From Marinobacter lipolyticus SM19 (GTDB lineage Bacteria; Pseudomonadota; Gammaproteobacteria; Pseudomonadales; Oleiphilaceae): a DNA stretch of 64,000 bases. The translations under genes were made by a program, and so were the position numbers. Shown here piece by piece: positions 36,614 to 46,757 of this stretch (the stretch's first letter is position 1; each line of letters starts with the position of its first letter). Where the stretch lies: NCBI RefSeq assembly GCF_000397065.2, contig NZ_KE007326.1, forward strand, positions 15,302 through 79,301, read 5' to 3'. Under the pieces are notes generated by a model. That model worked only from the letters and a program-made list of their open reading frames with translations, did no database searches and was not told where the DNA came from.

Positions 36614-36700
36614 ACCAAATGACGAAGGTCGTATTCATTTGGTCTCTCTCATCAGGAGCTATAAGCTCTCTTAATGCCCCACCGTGGTGGGGCTTTTTTA
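36614..36700 (+). ncRNA. Candidate Fur-regulated small RNA, about 87 nt
   Basis: Three-part layout: (1) a 5' hairpin, outer stem ACCAAATGA / TCATTTGGT and inner stem ACGA/TCGT with loop AGG, starting at the predicted start site; (2) an unstructured middle at about 36644-36674, CU-rich at first, with a small GAGCT/AGCTC hairpin; (3) a terminator GCCCCAC-CGTG-GTGGGGC plus six T at 36676-36699. An ATG at 36619 opens a frame, but it has no leader or Shine-Dalgarno and its codons run through the terminator, so a peptide is unlikely. The 3' end overlaps the glpG stop codon antisense. Not recognised as RyhB or PrrF by sequence. Existence is inferred, not shown. Confidence 0.6.
36676..36699 (+). terminator. 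Intrinsic terminator of the candidate small RNA
   Basis: A seven-pair GC stem with a CGTG tetraloop followed on the plus strand by TTTTTT. On the minus strand the hairpin is followed by ATTAAG, so it does not suit glpG (minus strand, stop at 36698); it only makes sense for plus-strand transcription. Confidence 0.85.
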
Positions 36701-37558
36701 TGTTCTCTCCGTTCGAACAGGCAACACCAGCGCCAGTGCGATACCGGCAATGAAACCGCCGAGATGTGCTTCATTTGCCATTCGCCCCAACCCCAGCACT
36801 TCGGGTAACGGCGTGAAACCGATGACCATCCAAACCACCGCAAACGTGACCAAAGCCGGCGGGAACTGAAATCTGGGTACACGCCGCTGACTCAACCAGC
36901 AATACCCGAGAATGCCGTAAACCACACCGGACAAGCCACCAAACAGGGGGCCGGACACAAAATACTGCAGCCCGTTGGACACCAGGCTGGTGAAAACAAA
37001 CAGCCCCGCCAACCTCGCTTTACCATCAAACCATTCGACCTGGCTGCCCAGGAACCAGAGCATGACCGAGTTGAAGATAATATGAGTCCAGCTGAAGTGC
37101 AGGAAATCCGGTGAAATCAGACGCCAGATCTGTCCGCCGGCAAGGGTTTCCCGTAAGGCATACACCCTTGATGACAGGGTATGCCAGTCAAACTGCTGGG
37201 GATCGACCATCATCAACAGCGTGGAAACCTGGTTGCGCCCCATCCCGGTGACCCAAGCCATCAGCAAAGCAAATACAATCACGCCCAGTACCAGTGGAGC
37301 ATGACCGGGTGATGGCTGCCATCGCCCGCCACGGTACACCGGAGATTGGCTTTTGTAGTTCACCGCTTCACGTAACTCCGGTTCGGACAGAAAACGCTCC
37401 AGTGCCTTCAGAACCGGCTCGGCATGATCCGGATGCTCCAGCCACAGCACCTGAAATTCACCCTCTTCGGTAATCCGGTGCTCGACGCCCTGTTCACGTA
37501 GCCAGCGACTGAACCCCGCCAGGTTGACACTGGTATCAATCTGTTTGACCCGATACAC
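36698..37558 (-). CDS. glpG: Rhomboid intramembrane serine protease GlpG
   Basis: A 286-residue rhomboid with a cytoplasmic N-domain (1-70) as in GlpG and six helices. The catalytic dyad is Ser210 in GGLSGVVYG and His265 in NEAHLGGF, matching Ser201/His254 in E. coli; Asn163 in HIIFNSVMLW gives the oxyanion contribution. It cuts type I transmembrane substrates inside the membrane. It lies directly before the phosphoesterase gene on the minus strand, with a 3-base gap. The stop at 36698 falls in the T-tract of the plus-strand terminator, so its 3' end overlaps that candidate RNA antisense. Confidence 0.93.
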   Translation of the reverse strand: MYRVKQIDTSVNLAGFSRWLREQGVEHRITEEGEFQVLWLEHPDHAEPVLKALERFLSEPELREAVNYKSQSPVYRGGRWQPSPGHAPLVLGVIVFALLMAWVTGMGRNQVSTLLMMVDPQQFDWHTLSSRVYALRETLAGGQIWRLISPDFLHFSWTHIIFNSVMLWFLGSQVEWFDGKARLAGLFVFTSLVSNGLQYFVSGPLFGGLSGVVYGILGYCWLSQRRVPRFQFPPALVTFAVVWMVIGFTPLPEVLGLGRMANEAHLGGFIAGIALALVLPVRTERT

Positions 37559-37561
37559 GAA

Positions 37562-38575
37562 CTACCTCGCCACGCTGTCTTCGCTGGTTGGGTAGTCGGG
37601 CTGCTCTGGCCGATCCACATCCACCCAAACGAATTTGTCTTTGCACAAGGTACGTTCGCCATCCATCCGATAAGCCACCAGTTTGCCGTATTTAACGGCG
37701 CTGTAATCAATGCAGGCAACGTTAGGCTTCAGTGGCGCGGGACTGCTATCCATCCAGTAATGCCCCACAAATACCGGCGGCTCACTCAGCGGGTAGGAAA
37801 TCAGTTGGCGCCGTTCATCATCGGACAACTCCATCCGTGCTACTTCCGGAGGCAGTGGGTCGGGCTGGAACACAACGTCGGCATAAGTTTGTGGATCTTC
37901 GGCCCAGAACTTGGTGCGGAAGAACTCACGCACATAACCATCCTTGCCGGTAATCTTCACACCCTCCGGCAATCGCAGGTCGGTCCCACGTAGCAGGGTA
38001 TCCATCACCTGGCCGGCAAACGACTCAATTGCGGATGAGGCATGGAGAAAGTCCTCATCGATGCAGGCGCCGCCCTGGGCATGCTTGAACTTTTCGATCA
38101 GCTCACCATCCCAGCATGCATGCACGACACGGAATCCTTCCTCCTCAATAAACAATGGAATGGTGTAAAACCATTCGAGGAATTCGTTCCACTCATGGGG
38201 GTAGTGTTCAAATTGATCCAGAGTTTCCCGGATCAGGCGATCGTGGCGGGCATTATGCTCCCTCAACCACTGCTTGCCGCTGCCAGGCCGGGCCCGGGTG
38301 CAATAACCCAGAGCATTGTACTCGTGGTTTCCCATCACAATACGGGCTGAGCCGTGGTCCACCATATCCCGAACCAGATGCAACGCCTCACGAATTCGTG
38401 GGCCGCGATCAATGATGTCACCAATAAAAATGGCCTGACGCCGAGGGTGCTCATAGATTCCGTTCACTTTGCGGTAGCCCATCTGCTCCAACAAATGGAT
38501 CAGTGTGTGGGCACACCCGTGAATATCGCCGATGATATCGTAACCACGGTTCGCGGTTTTTATCTGTCCTGACAT
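37562..38575 (-). CDS. Metallophosphoesterase
   Basis: A 337-residue calcineurin-like phosphoesterase. All five core motifs are visible near the N-terminus: GDIHG, GDIIDRGP, GNHE and later GHYW, with metal ligands Asp, His and Asn. The fold suits hydrolysis of phosphodiesters or diadenosine compounds, but no single substrate can be chosen. I use the ATG at 38575 rather than the TTG at 38581: the TTG lies inside the nadK stop region. It is close to the nadK stop (38578) and likely cotranscribed with nadK and glpG. Confidence 0.88.
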   Translation of the reverse strand: MSGQIKTANRGYDIIGDIHGCAHTLIHLLEQMGYRKVNGIYEHPRRQAIFIGDIIDRGPRIREALHLVRDMVDHGSARIVMGNHEYNALGYCTRARPGSGKQWLREHNARHDRLIRETLDQFEHYPHEWNEFLEWFYTIPLFIEEEGFRVVHACWDGELIEKFKHAQGGACIDEDFLHASSAIESFAGQVMDTLLRGTDLRLPEGVKITGKDGYVREFFRTKFWAEDPQTYADVVFQPDPLPPEVARMELSDDERRQLISYPLSEPPVFVGHYWMDSSPAPLKPNVACIDYSAVKYGKLVAYRMDGERTLCKDKFVWVDVDRPEQPDYPTSEDSVAR

Positions 38576-38577
38576 GC

Positions 38578-39462
38578 TCAACTCGCTGCAATCTCACTGG
38601 CCCAGCCCAGCTTACCGCGGCATGTGGCGTAAAAATTGTGATCCGTAGGATGAATAAGACGGATCTTGAACGGTTTCTTGGTGATTCGGATGATATCGCC
38701 GGGAGCACAAGCAACATTCATCTGCCCGTCGAAACTGATCTGCGGATAGGTCTCGTTGGTCTCACCGATAACCAGCTTGATCTCACTCTTACCGTCTACC
38801 ACGATGGGCCGGCTACTCAAGGTATGGGGGAACATGGGCACAAGCACGATGGCATCCAGCTTGGGGTGCATGATCGGCCCACCAGCGGATAACGAATACG
38901 CGGTCGACCCCGTGGGAGTAGACACAATAAGGCCATCCGAACGCTGGCTATATACGAAATGTCCGTCAATAAACAGGTCGAAGCCGATCATCCGGGTAGA
39001 CTTGCCGGGATGCAGTACCACGTCATTCAGCGCGGTTCCAAACCCCAACGGCTGACCGTTACGCTCCACATTACCGTCCAGCAGAAAGCGGGTTTCCTCA
39101 ATGTACTCGCCCTGAAGCACCTTACCCAGGCGCTCTTCAAGATCCGACGGGGAGATATCGGTCAGAAATCCCAGGCGACCACGATTAACGCCGAGCAGCG
39201 GAATCTTGGATTTGGCCAACTCCCGTGCTGCGCCAAGCAGGCTGCCATCACCGCCAACCACAATCACCAGATCACAGATCTCACCCAACAGCTTCTTGCT
39301 GGCCACTTGCAGACCATGGCCGGGGAGCATACTGGCCGTGTCTTCCTCGATAATGACATGGTAGTGGTTATTCACCAGGTACTGTTTGAGCTGGCGCAGG
39401 GATTCCACCACCTTGACGCTGCCCATACGGCCAATGACGCCGATATTCCTGAATTGATCCAT
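38578..39462 (-). CDS. nadK: NAD kinase
   Basis: A 294-residue NAD kinase. The GGDG motif is at residues 70-73 (VVVGGDGSLLGAAR), with catalytic Asp72, and the TPTGSTAYSLSAGGP substrate loop follows near 170-185. It phosphorylates NAD to NADP using ATP or polyphosphate. The size and the lack of inserts match the gammaproteobacterial type. It starts at ATG 39462 and the phosphoesterase ATG lies just after its stop. Confidence 0.97.
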   Translation of the reverse strand: MDQFRNIGVIGRMGSVKVVESLRQLKQYLVNNHYHVIIEEDTASMLPGHGLQVASKKLLGEICDLVIVVGGDGSLLGAARELAKSKIPLLGVNRGRLGFLTDISPSDLEERLGKVLQGEYIEETRFLLDGNVERNGQPLGFGTALNDVVLHPGKSTRMIGFDLFIDGHFVYSQRSDGLIVSTPTGSTAYSLSAGGPIMHPKLDAIVLVPMFPHTLSSRPIVVDGKSEIKLVIGETNETYPQISFDGQMNVACAPGDIIRITKKPFKIRLIHPTDHNFYATCRGKLGWASEIAAS

Positions 39463-39589
39463 GTAACTTCCTGTGGTGTCGGGAATGGAGCCGGGCCTGT
39501 GTCATGGCAAGACCCGGTGACGTTCTGGGACAGTTTAACGAAAGTTACACCGATACTGAAAAAAGAGTCAGGCCAGGGGGAAGATCCAC

Positions 39590-40840
39590 TCAGGCTGTGA
39601 TCGATTCACGGTGTTTCTCGCAACGATCATCCTTCCCTGCCCGGAATTCCGCTGGCTGGCTTACCCTCATAACGGGTTCGCTACAGGCATTACCGGCGTC
39701 ATCTTTATGAAAACATACCGGGTTCTCGTAATGCTCAAGCCACTCGCGGTACGCCGGCTCGTTGAGGCCGCAACGCTCAGCCGCGTAGGCCATAGGGTTG
39801 TTGAAATAGGGTTCGATATCGTCATATGGCAGGGTGATGTGACCAACACCAGCGTGGTAGGCGACCAGGAATACCGATTGACGCCGCAGATGATCCATCA
39901 CGGAGTTCTCCGAAGGTTCCCGGTGCCTCAGTTCGTGGTTTTCCTGTTCGAGGGCCACCAACTTCTGGTCCCGCAGCTCAAGTTCACGCTGCTTACGGTC
40001 CAGTTGCTCCCGGAGCAACACCAACTCCGCATCGGAATTGGCCCCCTTACGGACATCCTGCTCCTCACCCCGGGCTACCTGCTCCTGCATGGTCAGGTAC
40101 TGCTCATTTCGCTCCGCCAGCCGCGTCTTGAGCTGCTCATTACTCAGGCGCTGACGCTCATACTTCTGCTCAAGCGCCGACATTTCACTGCGCAGGGCCT
40201 TCATTTCCAGTCGATGTTCACGCTGGATGTCAGACAATGAATCCCGATGAACGCTTTGAAGGGTTTTGATGCGAAGACGCTGCTCCCGGATCAGCTGGGC
40301 CAACCTGGCACGATCACGAGCGTCTGACGGTGTGTCCGAAGACTTCGATTCCGCCACCAGTACCGGAATATCCGCTTCCCGGGACGGTTCGATTTTGCGG
40401 AACTTGAGGGTATTGGCGTCCACCGCTTTGCGAATGGACTGGAAATGATTGCTCCCCGGCGTCATATCCGGGTCCCAGAGTTCCTCCGCAAACGCCGGAT
40501 CCGGGCACTGGCTGCGGCAGACCAGACGTATGGGGCCAGCCCCCATGTCCGGTCCTTTTGCGCCGTTCAGGGCCAGCTTTTCAATGGGAACATTCCAATG
40601 ACTGTCAGCGCGCCCTTCCTCATCGAAATAAATCCGGAAGAACACCAGTGACTGCACCTGAAGATCCCCACCCAGATCCACCAGGACTGCCTTTACATCG
40701 GTTTCCGCCAGGTCGGAAAGACCTACGTAGCCATCTAGGAAGGCACCGAACTCCGTCGCACGCATTTGCCGCGACACATTGCTGCCATCCATAAAAAACA
40801 CCGCCGAATAACCATCACTCACCTGGTCGGCAGATACCAT
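39590..40840 (-). CDS. Coiled-coil protein of unknown function
   Basis: A 416-residue cytoplasmic protein in three parts: an N-terminal globular region (1-150), a long coiled coil rich in Glu, Arg and Gln (about 175-310), and a C-terminal domain (about 320-416) with GVGHITLPYDDIEPY and three or four Cys near the end (CFH, CSEP, CEKH) that might bind zinc. The start at 40840 has GGGGAG upstream; an ATG at 40882 would add residues with no ribosome-binding site. Its position between fadH and nadK matches the gene order I recall from pseudomonads. The function is unknown; a structural or partitioning role has been guessed in similar proteins but I do not adopt it. Confidence 0.75.
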   Translation of the reverse strand: MVSADQVSDGYSAVFFMDGSNVSRQMRATEFGAFLDGYVGLSDLAETDVKAVLVDLGGDLQVQSLVFFRIYFDEEGRADSHWNVPIEKLALNGAKGPDMGAGPIRLVCRSQCPDPAFAEELWDPDMTPGSNHFQSIRKAVDANTLKFRKIEPSREADIPVLVAESKSSDTPSDARDRARLAQLIREQRLRIKTLQSVHRDSLSDIQREHRLEMKALRSEMSALEQKYERQRLSNEQLKTRLAERNEQYLTMQEQVARGEEQDVRKGANSDAELVLLREQLDRKQRELELRDQKLVALEQENHELRHREPSENSVMDHLRRQSVFLVAYHAGVGHITLPYDDIEPYFNNPMAYAAERCGLNEPAYREWLEHYENPVCFHKDDAGNACSEPVMRVSQPAEFRAGKDDRCEKHRESITA

Positions 40841-40924
40841 TGTTGACTCCCCGCTATTCTGAAACCCGACCTCAACACGTGTCATACCCCGAAGGTGTTC
40901 CACTGGTGATTGATGCCGGCGCCC

Positions 40925-40953
40925 TTACCCCGGAGCCCTCAGGCCCGGGGTAA
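40925..40953. repeat. Perfect nine-pair inverted repeat in the fadH to coiled-coil gap
   Basis: Stem TTACCCCGG / CCGGGGTAA with an 11-base loop. It is followed by AATTTG on the plus strand and not by a T-run on the minus strand. It could be a terminator for fadH aided by a protein factor, or an operator. Confidence 0.4.
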
Positions 40954-41034
40954 AATTTGAAACTGACAGACTTCTGAATAATAGTCTAGCCAGACTGACG
41001 GCGGGGAACAGCGAAAAACTGAAACGTTTTGTGA

Positions 41035-43167
<2,133 letters not shown>

Positions 43168-43186
43168 CTAAACTACCGATGCACCT

Positions 43187-43239
43187 TGCAATGAACAATA
43201 TCCCTGGACTACATTTTGATATCCTAAAACAACATTGCA
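43187..43239. promoter_or_regulatory. Inverted repeat in the fadH-AraC divergent promoter region
   Basis: Arms TGCAATG (43187-43193) and CATTGCA (43233-43239), separated by 39 bases that include likely promoter elements. The arms sit symmetrically between fadH and the AraC gene. Candidate binding site for the AraC regulator or a fatty-acid responsive factor. Confidence 0.35.
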
Positions 43240-43251
43240 GGGAAAGCGATC

Positions 43252-44313
43252 ATGGAATCCACATCAGCCCGACGCCGTAACTCGCTAGGTGACATCAGTG
43301 TCCTCTACGTTTCGGTGCTGATGAGAGCCGTTGCCGCCGAGGGCAAAAAAACCGATTCACTGATGGAGCGCTTCCGGCTCAACGACGAAAGCCTGGCGTC
43401 CCCGGACGCCCGCATCAGCATTCCCCGCTTCATGCGCCTGGGGCAAGCAGCCATTGAACTGACCGGCCAACCCGCTATTGGCTTGACCATGGGTAGCCTG
43501 AGCCGCCCGGTAGACGCCGGTATCGCGGGCCTGGCTGGCCACAGCGCCGCCACCGCCGGTGAGGCTCTGACCACATTGATCCGCTATAGCCTGCTGACCA
43601 GCCACAACAGCCGAGGTGCCTCACACACCAGCCACAATGGGCGACAGGCACACTTTTACTCCATACGCCCTTACAATGTGTTCAACTTCTTTGTGGTGGA
43701 TTCGGTGTTGGCCGCCTGGACCCAGTTCGTACGTACGATCAGCGGCCAACAGGCGGTAGTTGAGCGGGTAACCATTGAATACCCGTCCATTGGCCTGGAT
43801 GAGCAATTTGAAGACTGGTTTGGCTGTCCGGTTACCTTCGGCGCCGAAAGTAATGGCATCACCCTCGCCCCAGACGTACCTCGCCTTCCATCAACGGGTG
43901 CACAAAGCGCCGTTCATGCCGCTCTGATCAGGCAATGCGACGACGCGCTACGGAAAATACGCCAAGGCTGGACTACGGGAGACAAGGTCAGGGATCTGCT
44001 AACCCCACTGCTGCAAGGGGAAACCCCATCACTGGAAACCATCGCAACACGTCTTGGGACAACCCCCTGGACCCTGCAACGGCAACTGGCGGAGGAGCAA
44101 ACGGGGTTCCGGGACCTGGTGGATGAAACACGGAAGGATCTGGCGACTGACTATATCCGGGAAACCAGGACATCCCTGGCGGAGATTGCCTGGCTTCTCG
44201 GCTTTGCCAATCCGGCAGCCTTTCACAAAGCTTACAAACGCTGGTTTGGCATCAGCCCGGGCGAACATCGCAAGCAGTTCTATGAGGAACAGAAAATCAA
44301 AGGCATACGCTGA
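43252..44313 (+). CDS. AraC-family transcriptional regulator
   Basis: A 353-residue regulator: an N-terminal sensor region (about 20-220) and a C-terminal AraC HTH with the signature LGFANPAAFHKAYKRWFG and ISPGEHRK. The ATG at 43252 follows CAGGGAAAGCGATC. The divergent neighbour is fadH, so control of fatty-acid reductase expression, possibly by a fatty acyl or fatty acid ligand, is a plausible inference from position alone. Confidence 0.87.
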   Translation: MESTSARRRNSLGDISVLYVSVLMRAVAAEGKKTDSLMERFRLNDESLASPDARISIPRFMRLGQAAIELTGQPAIGLTMGSLSRPVDAGIAGLAGHSAATAGEALTTLIRYSLLTSHNSRGASHTSHNGRQAHFYSIRPYNVFNFFVVDSVLAAWTQFVRTISGQQAVVERVTIEYPSIGLDEQFEDWFGCPVTFGAESNGITLAPDVPRLPSTGAQSAVHAALIRQCDDALRKIRQGWTTGDKVRDLLTPLLQGETPSLETIATRLGTTPWTLQRQLAEEQTGFRDLVDETRKDLATDYIRETRTSLAEIAWLLGFANPAAFHKAYKRWFGISPGEHRKQFYEEQKIKGIR

Positions 44314-44374
44314 GACGACATCCCAGGGGTTGCAGATAACAGATAAAAATGGAGATCAAATCAGGGAAGGAAAA

Positions 44375-44451
44375 TGGCGGAGCGGACGGGACTCGAACCC
44401 GCGACCCCCGGCGTGACAGGCCGGTATTCTAACCAGCTGAACTACCGCTCC
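44375..44451 (-). tRNA. tRNA-Asp (anticodon GTC)
   Basis: A 77-base cloverleaf with encoded CCA on the minus strand. Acceptor GGAGCGG pairs with CCGCTCC. The anticodon loop CTGTCAC gives GTC, reading GAC/GAU codons. The T arm TTCGAGT lies in the CGGGTTCGAGTCCCG context. It lies after a strong promoter and between two AraC genes. Confidence 0.97.
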
Positions 44452-44556
44452 GCGTTGGCTACCACCTTCAGAACTGAACACCGCTTTCTCGTTTGAGATC
44501 AGGCTGTTCCGCTCACCGCAATCAGGGGCCTGAGTGCTTGGTGACAACGAGGGCGC

Positions 44557-44584
44557 ATTATAAAGACGCCCCCAATTATGTCAA
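44557..44584 (-). promoter_or_regulatory. Consensus promoter of tRNA-Asp
   Basis: On the minus strand TTGACA (44584-44579), 16-base spacer, TATAAT (44562-44557), both fully consensus, followed by a GC-rich discriminator GCGCCC. That combination is typical of stringently controlled stable-RNA promoters. The predicted start is about 100 bases upstream of the mature tRNA. Confidence 0.85.
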
Positions 44585-44621
44585 CGATTTTTTCCAAAAA
44601 ACTTTCCACACACTCATTGCC

Positions 44622-45653
44622 CTACATGGCATCAATCATCGCATCCTTGCCCTGCGCGGTTTTGCGGTATTCGATCGGCGTCATACCCGACCAGCGCTTG
44701 AACGCACGGTAAAAGGTACTGGGCTCGGAAAAACCGGTCAGGTAGACAATCTCATCAATGGATTCATCCGTGGTTGCCAGCAACTGACGTGCCAGTCGGT
44801 AGCGGAAATCCGCCAGCACCTGGTTAAAGCTGGTTTCGGCTTCGGTCAGCCTGGTTCTGAGCGTTCTGGGCTTGATACCCAGCCGTTCGGCAACGGCATC
44901 CAGTGTCACCTCACCGCTGTCCAGAAGTTCCGCAACAATACGCTCGACCTGACCGACGATGTCTTTCTTCTCCAGGCGGGCCACCTGCTCACTGGCAAAG
45001 CGCTCATGGAGATCCAGCAGCTCTGGCTCAGCGTGGGGAGACGCATGGGAAAGCATCTCGACCGGGAAATAAAGGCGATTTTCATCCGCGCCAAACACGA
45101 CTTTACAGCCCAGAACTTCCTCGGCGTGCTCCAGGCCATGGTCACGCTGATGCTCGAACTCAATACGTGAAGGTTTGAACTCTCCGTCAGTGATCGACTG
45201 GAAGAAGATGACCAGTCCCTGAACGAAACATTCATTGAAATGCCTGAGACGGCTGATCTCTTCCGAGGCGGCATCCAGTACCATGCAGGCGTTGTCACCT
45301 TCAATGAAAAAGTCGGTATTGGCGGCGTCGCTTAACAGGCGCTGATAGTTTTGAGCGCGGCGCAGTCCCTCACCAAAAGTCGGGCTGCTTAAAAAGAGAT
45401 ACTCAAGCACCTGCCCCTTGTATGCGGGGAGCAGCTGCCCAAGGTGCAAACCTATGTCAGGATCACCGGAGACATCCTCCACTGCCTGCCAAAAGTACAC
45501 CTGTGCGCTGTGGGGTGTTCTTAACTGCTCGGTGTAAACATATTTTTCATCTACACCCAACCGGCTGAATATTGCATCTGTGTCGATACCCTTCCGTTTC
45601 ATCGCCTCATAGATCAGGCGCAACATCACTCCTGCGTCACGAAGTTCCTGCAT
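44622..45653 (-). CDS. AraC-family transcriptional regulator
   Basis: A 343-residue AraC protein starting at the ATG at 45653 (MQELRDAGVML); an extended frame starts at TTG 45704 and is unlikely. The C-terminal HTH carries TGFSEPSTFYRAFKRWSG and TPIEYRK. The N-terminal region (about 20-210) is the arabinose-like or lipid-binding type seen in the AraC-family regulators of fatty and hydroxy acids. The divergent neighbour at 45885 encodes a MaoC-type hydratase, and a palindrome lies between them. Confidence 0.87.
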   Translation of the reverse strand: MQELRDAGVMLRLIYEAMKRKGIDTDAIFSRLGVDEKYVYTEQLRTPHSAQVYFWQAVEDVSGDPDIGLHLGQLLPAYKGQVLEYLFLSSPTFGEGLRRAQNYQRLLSDAANTDFFIEGDNACMVLDAASEEISRLRHFNECFVQGLVIFFQSITDGEFKPSRIEFEHQRDHGLEHAEEVLGCKVVFGADENRLYFPVEMLSHASPHAEPELLDLHERFASEQVARLEKKDIVGQVERIVAELLDSGEVTLDAVAERLGIKPRTLRTRLTEAETSFNQVLADFRYRLARQLLATTDESIDEIVYLTGFSEPSTFYRAFKRWSGMTPIEYRKTAQGKDAMIDAM

Positions 45654-45755
45654 AACATCCCGCTTTATAGTTGTGTTTAGAAACCGCCTTGGCCCACCGG
45701 ACAAGCGCCCATGGGAACCAAGTCAATGTCGAATCCAGCCGGGTTTGCCAGACTT

Positions 45756-45771
45756 TAAGACCTTGGTCTTA
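45756..45771. promoter_or_regulatory. Palindrome between the AraC and MaoC genes
   Basis: TAAGACC-TT-GGTCTTA, seven perfect pairs around a two-base centre, in the 231-base divergent gap. It is a good candidate operator shared by both genes. Confidence 0.45.
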
Positions 45772-45884
45772 TATTAGAGCATATCAGGCCAGACACGCAC
45801 AGTTGTACCAGAATGTTTACACATCTCACCTTTTTGGTCACAAAGCAGCTTCTAACTGTTTCAAAGTGTTGGAGATTTCTCAAT

Positions 45885-46757
45885 ATGTCCGATGTGCCTA
45901 TCTACCGCAGCCATCCGCCGTCACTCTGGTCACTGTACGGCAAAGCCGTACTACCCAAAGGCAAAACAACCCCTGGTGACCTGACAATACCTGGCCTCAG
46001 CGCCGGCCTGGTTGGCGTCAGTACGGCCAACAATAACCTGAAACGCTACCAAAAGGTATGTGGTTTTTCTCAGCAAACTCATGCACCAATTACCTGGCCC
46101 CACATACTGGCATTTCCACTCCACCTCAAACTCCTGACTGAAAAGGCCTTTCCGCTACCATTGCTGGGGCTGGTTCACTTGCGCAACACCATCACCCAAC
46201 ACAGGCCCATCGGCATTGGAGAAACGCTGGATATCGATGTTCGGCTGGATGGACAAACGCAGGGGACCAAAGGACTGGAGTTTGATCTGGTAACCGAGGC
46301 CTACTCAGCAGGAAAACTGGTTTGGGAAGAAGTCAGCACAAACCTGTTCCGCCAACCCCAACAAGGTGACAAGGGCAAGCCCGGAAAACCGCCGGAGTTG
46401 GAGCGCTACCCCAACACCCTGAGCATCAATGCGCCTGAGTCCATCGGTCGTCAGTACGCCAAGGTATCCGGGGACCGCAACCCGATCCACTTGCATGCAT
46501 TAACCGCCAAGGCGTTCGGATTTCCGCGGGCTATCGCCCATGGCATGTGGAGTAAAGCACAGGTTCTGGCATTGCTTGAACAGCAAGCAGGCTGGAAAAA
46601 TGAGTCGGTATCGGTGTCCTGCCAATTCAAGAAACCGCTGTTTCTACCGGGCACGGCCCAACTTAACTGGCGAGCCGGGGAGGGAGACTGGGATTACCAG
46701 TTGCTGAACGCAAAGGGCGATGCGCCTCACCTGACCGGAAACATCACCTGGGGCTAA
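45885..46757 (+). CDS. MaoC-type (R)-hydratase / acyl dehydratase
   Basis: A 290-residue protein with a double hot-dog arrangement. The C-terminal half holds the hydratase 2 motif SGDRNPIHLHA: catalytic Asp and His five residues apart (SGDRNPIH), the pair used by R-specific enoyl-CoA hydratases. The N-terminal half (about 20-150) is a degenerate hot-dog fold. The ATG at 45885 is preceded by GGAG ten bases upstream, with the longer open frame back to 45813 rejected. It likely acts on enoyl-CoA or acyl-ACP in the (R)-branch, connected to polyhydroxyalkanoate or beta-oxidation; divergent from an AraC gene. Confidence 0.82.
   Translation: MSDVPIYRSHPPSLWSLYGKAVLPKGKTTPGDLTIPGLSAGLVGVSTANNNLKRYQKVCGFSQQTHAPITWPHILAFPLHLKLLTEKAFPLPLLGLVHLRNTITQHRPIGIGETLDIDVRLDGQTQGTKGLEFDLVTEAYSAGKLVWEEVSTNLFRQPQQGDKGKPGKPPELERYPNTLSINAPESIGRQYAKVSGDRNPIHLHALTAKAFGFPRAIAHGMWSKAQVLALLEQQAGWKNESVSVSCQFKKPLFLPGTAQLNWRAGEGDWDYQLLNAKGDAPHLTGNITWG

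Noticed and set aside
36619-36700. A short plus-strand reading frame starting at ATG 36619 inside the candidate small RNA
   Set aside because: The predicted leader is only five bases, with no Shine-Dalgarno, and the frame runs through the terminator into the opposite strand of glpG.
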